Shown in pieces: positions 27,764 through 35,480 of a stretch of 64,000 nt of DNA. A model generated the notes under the pieces. The model was not told where the DNA came from, did not search any database, and was given only the letters and a program-made list of their open reading frames with translations. The DNA comes from Bacillota bacterium (GTDB taxonomy: Bacteria; Bacillota; Clostridia; Lachnospirales; Lachnospiraceae): positions 159,355 through 223,354 of the forward strand of contig JAKPAB010000200.1 in assembly GCA_029779695.1 (NCBI GenBank), read 5' to 3'. The translations under genes and the position numbers were made by a program. Each line of letters begins with the position of its first letter. The stretch's first letter is position 1.

Positions 27764-28540
27764 TTAATCTGCTTTTTTTAAAACCTTAAGTTCATCAAAT
27801 ACAAGATCATTAAGGACCTTGATATATGTTCCCTTCATTCCTGAAGACCTAGACTCAATAACACCTGCAGACTCAAATTTTCTAAGAGCATTAACAATAA
27901 CAGATCTTGTTATGCCAACCTTATCCGCAATCTTCGATGCGACAACAACTGATTCATCGCCTTCCATCTCATCAAGGATATGTGTGATCGCCTGAAGCTC
28001 TGAGTAAGAAAGTGTACTGATAGCAGATTTAACTACCTGTTTCTTTCTGGCCAGTTCTTCATTCTCTTCATTTACAGATCTCATCATTTCAAGTCCAACG
28101 ACTGTAGTGCCATATTCACATAGAATAATATCATCTATGTCATAAGATCTTTCATTTCTGTAAAAAAATATTGTTCCAAGTCTCTCACCTGCAATATCAA
28201 TAGGAGTAATTATAGCTGAATACTCAGCTGAGTCCTTATTTTCAAATCCAAGAGTAGAGAGATTGACATTCTCTTTTGTAGAAAGAATACCAAGAAGACG
28301 CTCATTAAGCATCTTGTCAATGTATTCGCCGACATCGCCTGTTACAAGTTCGTTTAATCCTGGAGTCTTAACTTCCTCTGATGATCCGAGAACTTTACCT
28401 TTTTTACTGATAACAAGAACGTTTGACTCTAGTATCTCAGTCAGGACTTCACAGATATCGTTAAAAACAACCTTTGATTTATGGTTGTTATGCAATAACT
28501 GATTGATCTTTCTTGTTTTATCTAATAATTCTACACCCAT
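27764..28540 (-). CDS. codY: CodY GTP- and branched-chain amino acid-sensing regulator
   Basis: 258 residues, full length. The N-terminal GAF domain (about 1-150) senses branched-chain amino acids. The C-terminal winged helix holds the family-diagnostic segment ADKVGITRSVIVNALRKFESAGVIESRSSGMKGTYIKVLND. CodY represses nutrient-scavenging and often motility genes when GTP and amino acids are plentiful. It lies directly before flgB, as in B. subtilis, but has its own promoter and terminator. Confidence 0.97.
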   Translation of the reverse strand: MGVELLDKTRKINQLLHNNHKSKVVFNDICEVLTEILESNVLVISKKGKVLGSSEEVKTPGLNELVTGDVGEYIDKMLNERLLGILSTKENVNLSTLGFENKDSAEYSAIITPIDIAGERLGTIFFYRNERSYDIDDIILCEYGTTVVGLEMMRSVNEENEELARKKQVVKSAISTLSYSELQAITHILDEMEGDESVVVASKIADKVGITRSVIVNALRKFESAGVIESRSSGMKGTYIKVLNDLVFDELKVLKKAD

Positions 28541-28589
28541 TTTTTCTCCTTAAATAAATTATAACTTACTTCATAAAACAATTTTATTT

Positions 28590-28617
28590 ATTCTATCACA
28601 TATGCCCAAAATATCAA
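28590..28617 (-). promoter_or_regulatory. codY promoter, sigma-A with extended -10
   Basis: TTGATA, 16 bases, TAGAAT on the minus strand, with TG one base before the -10 (TGATAGAAT). Five of six bases match in both boxes. It lies about 50 bases before the codY ATG. Confidence 0.65.
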
Positions 28618-28625
28618 GAATTTTA

Positions 28626-28670
28626 ATTGCAAGTAACTGAGTATTCCATATTTTCAGTTAAATTTGCAAT
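28626..28670. repeat. Imperfect inverted repeat between topA and codY
   Basis: Two nested arms pair across a 13-base loop: TAACTGA/TCAGTTA inside and ATTGCAA/TTGCAAT outside, separated by an unequal bulge. It lies 13 bases after the topA stop and upstream of the codY -35. The tail on the minus strand is only weakly U-rich. It may be a poor topA terminator or a protein site. An 11-of-15 match to the CodY box AATTTTCWGAAAATT (28649-28663) sits across its right half, which could mean autoregulation. Confidence 0.4.
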
Positions 28671-28682
28671 AAATAGCATTTT

Positions 28683-30761
28683 TTAGTCATTGTCTGAATT
28701 TTTGTATTCTTCAGAATATCCACAACTATTTTCGGAACATGTTATTTTTTTACCCCTGATTATCATATAGCTTCCACATTTAGGGCACTTTTTGCTAACA
28801 GGTCTCTGCCAGCTCACGAAATCACACTCTGGATAGTCCTCACAGCCATAGAACTTTCTTCCTTTTCTGGTCTTTCTGATTACTATTTCCTTGCCACACT
28901 TAGGACATAGAACACCTATTTTTTCTAAATATGGCTTTGTGTTTCTGCACTCGGGGAATCCCGGACACGCCAGGAATTTACCGTGTGGCCCGTACTTTAT
29001 TACCATGTTTCTGCCACAATTATCACAGATAACATCTGTTTCCTCATCCTGAATCTTGACCTTATCCAGATTTTCTTCCGCTTTTTTCACAAGTTCATTC
29101 AGATCAGGATAAAAATTTCTGATAATGGACTTCCACTCGACCTTGCCTTCTTCAACACCATCCAACAAGCTCTCCATATTTGCTGTGAATTCCGGATTGA
29201 CAATGACGGGAAATGATTCCCTCATTATATTATCGACAGCCTCACCAACCTCTGTCATAAATATATTCTTACCTTCCTTGGTAATATATCGTCTCTTTAA
29301 GATGGTGGCAATTGTAGGAGCATACGTACTTGGACGACCAATCCTCTTTTCTTCAAGAGTATGGACGAGGGATGCCTCGGTAAAATGTGCCGGAGGTTGC
29401 GTAAAATGCTGCTTTTCATCAAAGCTGTCAAGTTTAATCTTAGTCTTATCTGTCAGATTGCCAAGGCTGTTCTTCTTGGCTTCCTTTTCATCATCAGTAT
29501 CTGTGTATACATATCTAAATCCTGCAAATGTCTGCTTGGATTCAGTTCCTGAGAATACATATCCGGCAGAGCTTACCTTAACCGTAACATTTTCAAAAAC
29601 AGCATTGGACATCTGGCTTGCTACGAATCTCTTCCAGATGAGCTGATATAATCTGAACTGATCTCTTGACAGAGATTCTTTAATCTCTGACGGAACACGA
29701 TTTACATCAGATGGTCTGATCGCCTCGTGGGCATCTTGAATATGCTGATTGACCCTTTTCTCTTCCTTTAGATCAAGGTACTCACTGCCATAATTTCCAG
29801 AAATAAACTCGGCACATGCCTCCTTAGCCTCATCAGCTATTCTGACTGAATCTGTTCTAAGATAAGTAATAAGACCTACCGTTCCATGACCCTTAATATC
29901 GACTCCCTCGTAGAGCTGCTGAGCAATCCTCATAGTCTTTTGGGTGGAGAAATTAAGTGCCTTAACAGCTTCCTGCTGAAGTGTACTTGTCGTAAAAGGC
30001 ATCGGGGATTTTCTCTCCCTTTTTGACCTCTGAACAGATTCTACTTTGAATTTGTCTTTTTTAGCTGCATCTCTTATCTCATCAAGAGATTCCTTATCAC
30101 TTATCTCTAGCTTTTTATCCTTGTCACCGTAAAAAGATACCGTAAACGGATTCTTTTCACCTTCTGCCGTAAGAATAGCATCAAGCGTATAGTATTCCCT
30201 TGGGATAAAAGCATCTATCTCAGCTTCTCTGTCTGCAATAAGCCTAAGAGCAACAGACTGAACACGTCCGGCAGAAAGTCCTCTTTTTACCTTTGCCCAG
30301 AGTAGTGGACTGATCTCATATCCAACCAGTCTGTCTAATACTCTTCTTGCCTGTTGAGCATCAACAAGATTCATGTCGATTTCTCTTTGAGCTTTAAAAG
30401 AGTCTTTAACTGCTTTTTTTGTAATCTCATTAAAAGTGATTCTCTTAACATCTCTGTCTGCAAGATTAAGTGCATAAAACAGATGCCATGATATAGCTTC
30501 TCCTTCGCGGTCCGGGTCAGTTGCAAGAAATATATGATCTGCTTTTTTGACTTCCTTACGAAGCGAAGCCAAAAGCTCTCCCTTACCTCTTATTGTTATA
30601 TATTTGGGCTCATAATCGTTATTAACATCTATGCCCATCTGACTCTTCGGAAGATCCCTTACATGCCCAATTGATGCGACAACTTCGTAGTTTTTTCCTA
30701 GAAACTTCTTGATTGTCTTGACCTTGGTTGGGGACTCTACGATCACCAGATTTTTAACCAT
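28683..30761 (-). CDS. topA: DNA topoisomerase I (type IA)
   Basis: The Toprim domain (LVIVESPTKVKTIKKFLG...ATDPDREGEAISWH) and the active-site Tyr region GLITYLRTDSVRIA are present. Three C-terminal Cys4 zinc ribbons are also present (CDNCGRN..., CPKCGKEIV..., CPKCGSYMI...). TopA relaxes negative supercoils. The ORF track starts at 30824, but a GAAGGAG ribosome site lies 8 bases before ATG at 30761 (MVKNLVIVESP), where the family always begins. The product is therefore 692 residues. In B. subtilis topA also lies upstream of codY. Confidence 0.97.
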   Translation of the reverse strand: MVKNLVIVESPTKVKTIKKFLGKNYEVVASIGHVRDLPKSQMGIDVNNDYEPKYITIRGKGELLASLRKEVKKADHIFLATDPDREGEAISWHLFYALNLADRDVKRITFNEITKKAVKDSFKAQREIDMNLVDAQQARRVLDRLVGYEISPLLWAKVKRGLSAGRVQSVALRLIADREAEIDAFIPREYYTLDAILTAEGEKNPFTVSFYGDKDKKLEISDKESLDEIRDAAKKDKFKVESVQRSKRERKSPMPFTTSTLQQEAVKALNFSTQKTMRIAQQLYEGVDIKGHGTVGLITYLRTDSVRIADEAKEACAEFISGNYGSEYLDLKEEKRVNQHIQDAHEAIRPSDVNRVPSEIKESLSRDQFRLYQLIWKRFVASQMSNAVFENVTVKVSSAGYVFSGTESKQTFAGFRYVYTDTDDEKEAKKNSLGNLTDKTKIKLDSFDEKQHFTQPPAHFTEASLVHTLEEKRIGRPSTYAPTIATILKRRYITKEGKNIFMTEVGEAVDNIMRESFPVIVNPEFTANMESLLDGVEEGKVEWKSIIRNFYPDLNELVKKAEENLDKVKIQDEETDVICDNCGRNMVIKYGPHGKFLACPGFPECRNTKPYLEKIGVLCPKCGKEIVIRKTRKGRKFYGCEDYPECDFVSWQRPVSKKCPKCGSYMIIRGKKITCSENSCGYSEEYKNSDND

Positions 30762-30806
30762 ACATTTAACTCCTTCTATATTTATGAAACAGCATAAATC
30801 TTCCAC

Positions 30807-30835
30807 AATATACAACAGTAACATTCTCTTTTCAA
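30807..30835 (-). promoter_or_regulatory. topA promoter, sigma-A type
   Basis: TTGAAA, 17 bases, TATATT on the minus strand, about 46 bases before the corrected topA start. Spacing is ideal and the boxes match at four and five of six positions. Confidence 0.6.
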
Positions 30836-30848
30836 GAAAATTTTATTT

Positions 30849-30893
30849 TTTGTTTATAAAAATATCATAAATTTACATATTTGTTTATAAAAA
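30849..30893. repeat. Two direct repeats in the topA/comM divergent region
   Basis: The 14-mer TTTGTTTATAAAAA occurs at 30849-30862 and again at 30880-30893, exactly 31 bases apart (about three helical turns). They lie between the topA promoter and the comM start. The equal face-of-helix spacing suggests a protein site or a bend, but AT-rich sequence makes chance a real alternative. Confidence 0.4.
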
Positions 30894-30983
30894 AATCAGA
30901 GAATTTATTTTTGTTAATCATTTGTTTGCATTGATGGATGTTACCATATTTCATGATGATTTTAATGTTCTGAAAGGAGCTAT

Positions 30984-32510
30984 ATGTATTTTTCTGTAAA
31001 AACTTCCGTGCTTCACGGCATAGACAGTATGGTAGTCTCATGTGAATCTGATGTTTCAAATGGGATGCCTGTATTCCTTCTAGTTGGTTTTTTATCTGAA
31101 GAAGTAAAGGAATCCCGAGAACGTGTACGAACCGCACTATCAAATATAGGTATATCACTTCCTGTCAAGAGAATAACCGTCAATATCTCACCGGCTTCTA
31201 TCAAGAAATCAGGAACATCCTTTGACCTTCCTATTGCAATCTCCATTATCGGTGCCATGGGCATGATACAGTCTAAGGATCTAGACCGGTCTCTTATGCT
31301 CGGTGAGATGAATCTTCAGGGCGATATACTTCCTGTAAACGGTGTTCTTCCTGCTGCTCTGTCATGTAAGGAAAACGGAATAGATATAATAATCGTTCCT
31401 GATGAAAACAAAAAAGAGGCTTCCCTCGTCCCAGGTCTAAAGGTCATACCTGTAAAAAGTTTATCTGATCTTATTGCCATTCTTAAGAATCCTCTTCCTG
31501 ATGTATCAGATATTTATTATAAAAATTCTGAAACTGAATATTCCGAAATCCTCGGAAATATTCCTGATTTTAAAAATATAAAAGGTCAGAGACTATTACG
31601 ACGAGCCTTGGAAATTGCTGTTTCTGGCATGCATAATATCCTTATAAGCGGTCCTCCGGGAGCCGGTAAAACTCTGGCAGCAAAGTGTGTTCCCTCTATT
31701 CTTCCGCCTATGACGGAACCTGAAAAAATATTAATTTCCAAAATATACTCAGCCGCAGGTATTTTTCGAGAAGAAGGTTCACTTCTTAGCACAAGACCTT
31801 TCAGGTCGCCTCATCATTCTGTTTCCAAGGCCGGATTGGCCGGAGGAGGACGTAATCCAATGCCTGGGGAGATTACACTTGCAACAGGAGGTGTACTTTT
31901 TTTAGATGAGCTTCCCGAATTTTCTAGAGATACTCTAGAGGTACTGAGACAGCCTCTGGAAAGTCATGACATATATATTTCAAGAGTCAGTCAGTCAGTT
32001 ACTTTCCCTGCTGATTTTATGCTTATAGCATCTATGAATCCTTGTCCCTGTGGGTATTTTCCAGATTTAAACAAGTGTCACTGTAATGAACCTGATATCA
32101 GGCGATATATGAAAAAACTAAGCGGTCCGCTTTTAGACAGGATCGATATGACAACATCAGTAAAAGCACTGTCCTTTGATGAATTAAAAAATGCAGAACT
32201 GTCCGAATCCTCTTATGAAATATATAAACGTATAGAAAAGGTTATGGATATACAGAAAAAAAGATTTAATGGAACTAACATTTTATTCAACAGCAGGATA
32301 CCTGCTGAGAAAATAGAAAAATATTGCGTTTTATCAGATGATGCTGCTCTCTTTGCCAAAGATCGTTTTATAAAATTAGAATTATCTGCCCGCTCATATC
32401 ATAAGATTCTAAAAATCGGAAGAACTATAGCTGATTCCAATGAGCATGAATATATAGAAAATAATGACTTAAAAGAAGCTTTTTTATACAGAGATCTGAC
32501 GTGGAAATGA
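30984..32510 (+). CDS. comM: ComM/YifB family Mg-chelatase-like AAA+ ATPase
   Basis: 508 residues. The N-terminal Lon-protease-like fold (VKTSVLHGIDSMVVSCESDVSNGMPVFLLVG) is followed by the AAA+ module with Walker A GPPGAGKT (223-230) and the second-motif region LFLDELPEFSRDTLEVLRQPLE. A CxCx-type segment (NPCPCGYFPDLNKCHC) precedes the C-terminal helical lid. In Gram-negatives ComM is a branch-migration helicase acting in natural transformation. It precedes dprA, overlapping it, which supports a role in DNA uptake or recombination. AAAGGAG ribosome site. Confidence 0.93.
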   Translation: MYFSVKTSVLHGIDSMVVSCESDVSNGMPVFLLVGFLSEEVKESRERVRTALSNIGISLPVKRITVNISPASIKKSGTSFDLPIAISIIGAMGMIQSKDLDRSLMLGEMNLQGDILPVNGVLPAALSCKENGIDIIIVPDENKKEASLVPGLKVIPVKSLSDLIAILKNPLPDVSDIYYKNSETEYSEILGNIPDFKNIKGQRLLRRALEIAVSGMHNILISGPPGAGKTLAAKCVPSILPPMTEPEKILISKIYSAAGIFREEGSLLSTRPFRSPHHSVSKAGLAGGGRNPMPGEITLATGGVLFLDELPEFSRDTLEVLRQPLESHDIYISRVSQSVTFPADFMLIASMNPCPCGYFPDLNKCHCNEPDIRRYMKKLSGPLLDRIDMTTSVKALSFDELKNAELSESSYEIYKRIEKVMDIQKKRFNGTNILFNSRIPAEKIEKYCVLSDDAALFAKDRFIKLELSARSYHKILKIGRTIADSNEHEYIENNDLKEAFLYRDLTWK

Positions 32511-33643
32511 TATTGGAGAAAATAAATTCAATGAATGAACTTAAGAATAACAAAACGCCTTATTCTCTATGGCTAAACAGTATCGTGGGAGTAACTGTAA
32601 AAGAGAAAAAAGCCTTGATGGAATATTTTGACAGCGCAGTAAAAATATACAAAGCCAATACAACTGAATTAGAAAGATCTCTTATATTATCTAATGACAA
32701 AATAGAAATCATTAATAAATCCAGGAACGAAATCCCATTGGTAAAGCCTTACAACGATATGACTAAAAGAGGCATATCATATTATGACTATAAAGATAGT
32801 AACTATCCTATTGCTCTAAAAGAGATTCCTGATTATCCTCTAGGCATTTTTCATTATGGCAAACCGATTCCAAATGAAAATATATGTGTCGCAATCGTAG
32901 GTTCTAGAAGATGCACCACTTATGGTTCAAAAGCCGCAGAGGAGCTTGCATATATTCTTGGGAAATCCGGTTTTACAATTGTATCCGGAATGGCTCGCGG
33001 AATCGATTCTCATGCTCACTGCGGTGCCGTAAAAGCGGGTGCATTTACAGTAGCCGTTTTAGGATGCGGAGTAGATGTATGTTATCCTCCTGAAAGCCAA
33101 AAATTATATATGGACATTTCAAAAAATGGATGCATTATATCAGAATACCCTCTTGGTCAATCTCCTCTTCCAAAACTTTTTCCTCAGCGAAATCGAATAA
33201 TAAGTGGCATGTCAAGACATATAATTGTTACAGAAGCCCGGGCAAAAAGTGGTTCTCTTATAACTGCAGATCTGGCTCTTCAGTATAATCGAAATGTATA
33301 TGCTGTTCCTGGAAGAATGTATGATACTCTCAGTGAAGGGACAAATCTTCTTATTGAAAATGGAGCAAATCTGATCACATCACCTGAAAATATGCTTAAA
33401 CTTATTTCTCAAAACAGCTTCCGTAATTTTGAGATTATGGATGAACTATCCCACGAATCCATTGATGAGCTTAATGATAATGAATCCATTGTTTTAAAAG
33501 AAATAGACTATTATTCCATACATCGTGACGATATTGAGAAGAATTCCGGTTTTACAGGTGATAATCTAACTGATATTCTTGATTCTCTTACAGAAAAAAA
33601 TAGAATTAATGAAATATATTCAGGCTACTACGTCAGAAAATAA
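32507..33643 (+). CDS. dprA: DprA/Smf DNA-processing protein
   Basis: The Rossmann-fold DprA core is clear: VAIVGSRRCTTYG, SGMARGIDSHAH, LGCGVDVCYPPE, PQRNRIISGMSR, and VPGRMYDTLSEGTNLLIENGA. DprA loads RecA on incoming single-stranded DNA. The N-terminal part is a short helical (SAM-like) region and the end a small winged-helix-like domain. The start is uncertain: the track uses GTG at 32501, an ATGA overlap with comM gives 32507 (used here), and ATG at 32531 has a GGAG 12 bases away. Confidence 0.94.
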   Translation: MILEKINSMNELKNNKTPYSLWLNSIVGVTVKEKKALMEYFDSAVKIYKANTTELERSLILSNDKIEIINKSRNEIPLVKPYNDMTKRGISYYDYKDSNYPIALKEIPDYPLGIFHYGKPIPNENICVAIVGSRRCTTYGSKAAEELAYILGKSGFTIVSGMARGIDSHAHCGAVKAGAFTVAVLGCGVDVCYPPESQKLYMDISKNGCIISEYPLGQSPLPKLFPQRNRIISGMSRHIIVTEARAKSGSLITADLALQYNRNVYAVPGRMYDTLSEGTNLLIENGANLITSPENMLKLISQNSFRNFEIMDELSHESIDELNDNESIVLKEIDYYSIHRDDIEKNSGFTGDNLTDILDSLTEKNRINEIYSGYYVRK

Positions 33644-33759
33644 GATTAAATGAAGAATATAAATCTGTTATATATTAATCTCTTCTTTTTATATTATATC
33701 TGTTTTATGTAAATCCTTTCTTTGATTCATTATCTGAATTTAAATGTACAAATAAAAAT

Positions 33760-33806
33760 ACCGACCTCCAATCGTTAAATTTTAGTCTAACAATTAGGAG
33801 GTCGGT
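33760..33806 (-). terminator. Terminator between dprA and trpS (acts mainly on trpS)
   Basis: A 10-bp perfect GC-rich stem (ACCGACCTCC with its complement) is extended inward by imperfect pairs. On the minus strand it is followed by ATTTTTATTTG, a good U-tract, about 50 bases after the trpS stop. The plus-strand side has no U-tract. For dprA a weaker GAAG...CTTCTTTTT hairpin near 33652-33690 may serve. Confidence 0.7.
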
Positions 33807-33853
33807 ACATATTCATCTGTTTTCTCTTAACTATATAAATTTATTTTTAGATA

Positions 33854-34921
33854 TTATGACAATCTAGGGATATCTGTAAGTCCTATCTTCTTTCTGACCT
33901 TTCGAAGTGTCTTCTCTGCTGCATAAGCTGCCTTTTGATCATTTGTAGCAATGCATTTTTCCAAATATTCCTTATCATTCAGTATTTCATTATATTTCTT
34001 CTGAAGAGGTGCCAATTCATCCGCTACGATCTCACCTACAGCAAGTTTAAAATCTCCATATCCCTTGCCATCAAATTCTTTTTCAATCTCGTCATATCCT
34101 TTACCCGTTATCGAGCCATAAATATTCATCAGATTTGATATACTTGGCTTATTTTCTTCGTCAAATCTTACTACTGTTTCAGAGTCTGTAAGTGCTCTCT
34201 TAAATTTTCTGATTATAGTATCCTTGTCATCAAGTAATAGAATGGTAGAATTGACATTTTCATCCGACTTACTCATTTTCTTGTTAGGATCCTGAAGAGA
34301 CATTATCTTGGCACTTCTTTTACCATAATAGCCCTCAGGTATCTTAAATACATCGCCGTAAATCTTGTTGAATCTATCAGCAATGACACGAGCAATTTCA
34401 AGATGCTGTTTCTGGTCCTTTCCAACCGGTACCAGATCTGTCTGATATAGGAGAATATCAGCTGCCATAAGAGCAGGATATGTAAATAAACCTGCATTAA
34501 TGTTATCCGCATTCTTTTGGGATTTATCCTTGAACTGTGTCATTCTGCTTAGCTCACCTGTGTAAGTATAGCAATCAAGGATCCATCCAAGATATGCATG
34601 AGCGGGAACATGAGACTGAAAATATATACAATTCTTTTCAGGATCGAGACCTCCTGCTATAAAAAGAGCATACAAAGATTTAGCATTTTTTCTAAATGTA
34701 GCAGGATCCTGTCTGACTGTAAGAGAGTGAAGATCCATTACACCAAAGTAACATTCAAATTCATCATGAAGTGATACCCAGTTCTTCAAAGCTCCCAGAT
34801 AATTACCTAATGTAAGCACATTGGTTGCCTGCATTCCACTATATAGAATCGGCTTCTTATCTGTATTCTTTTCAATATCCTTTTTTGTTATTATTGAGTC
34901 GTTATTATCTGTTGTTTCCAT
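33854..34921 (-). CDS. trpS: Tryptophanyl-tRNA synthetase
   Basis: 355 residues, class I. The start of the core is ILYSGMQATNVLTLGNYLGALKNW, where the HIGH-type motif appears as TLGN. The KMSKS motif is intact (NKKMSKSDENVNS). It charges tRNA-Trp. No T-box leader is present: only 16 bases separate it from the upstream DUF5662-like gene, so it depends on that operon's promoter. The N-terminal 25 residues (METTDNNDSIITKKDIEKNTDKK) are a polar extension absent from most TrpRS. Confidence 0.96.
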   Translation of the reverse strand: METTDNNDSIITKKDIEKNTDKKPILYSGMQATNVLTLGNYLGALKNWVSLHDEFECYFGVMDLHSLTVRQDPATFRKNAKSLYALFIAGGLDPEKNCIYFQSHVPAHAYLGWILDCYTYTGELSRMTQFKDKSQKNADNINAGLFTYPALMAADILLYQTDLVPVGKDQKQHLEIARVIADRFNKIYGDVFKIPEGYYGKRSAKIMSLQDPNKKMSKSDENVNSTILLLDDKDTIIRKFKRALTDSETVVRFDEENKPSISNLMNIYGSITGKGYDEIEKEFDGKGYGDFKLAVGEIVADELAPLQKKYNEILNDKEYLEKCIATNDQKAAYAAEKTLRKVRKKIGLTDIPRLS

Positions 34922-34937
34922 TAGTATTATTCTCCTA

Positions 34938-35480
34938 TTACTTTTTTAATACATTTTCACGTATATATTTATACGTATAATTTTCACCATGTTCGGACAC
35001 CATTTTTAAGAGTCTGTCCAAAAGCTCACTCGTATCAGGGTGTAACAAATAATGATGTTTTCCCTTTAAAAAATATTCGTAAGCACTGCTATCTGTATAC
35101 TTGTCTTTTTGATAAGTTTTACATGCGCTTATTCTATCGATCATCATTTCAACAACATATTTTTCCGGCATCTTCATACCACCCATTGCATGAACTCCAT
35201 CCAATGCATAGTCTATCCAATACTCCATATGGTGCTTATTTCTTCCCTTATGATGTAGCCAGGCTGATGAGTAACCCTTATCTTCTCTTTCCTCATTGTT
35301 TGGGCTGTGGTCTCCCTGGAAATATTTAACGCCTACCCAAAACTCCACCGGCGAATATTTTGACAGATCATGAGTCATGCCTTGCCAGTATAGCCCAACC
35401 TTAAAGCATCCCCTTCTCACAAGATTCTTGTGATGACTGATTGTTCTTACGTGTCCATAGAATTTTTGAAATCTATTCAT
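34938..35480 (-). CDS. DUF5662-like protein of unknown function
   Basis: 180 residues rich in His, Trp and Tyr, with the pattern THDLSKYSPVEFWVGVKYFQG, then AWLHHKGRNKHHMEYWIDY. The spaced His/Asp residues look like a metal site in a small all-helical protein. From memory this matches the family called DUF5662, for which I know no function. No signal peptide or membrane segment. It overlaps the GH13-like gene by 8 bases and is followed by trpS, so all three are probably co-transcribed. Confidence 0.7.
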   Translation of the reverse strand: MNRFQKFYGHVRTISHHKNLVRRGCFKVGLYWQGMTHDLSKYSPVEFWVGVKYFQGDHSPNNEEREDKGYSSAWLHHKGRNKHHMEYWIDYALDGVHAMGGMKMPEKYVVEMMIDRISACKTYQKDKYTDSSAYEYFLKGKHHYLLHPDTSELLDRLLKMVSEHGENYTYKYIRENVLKK

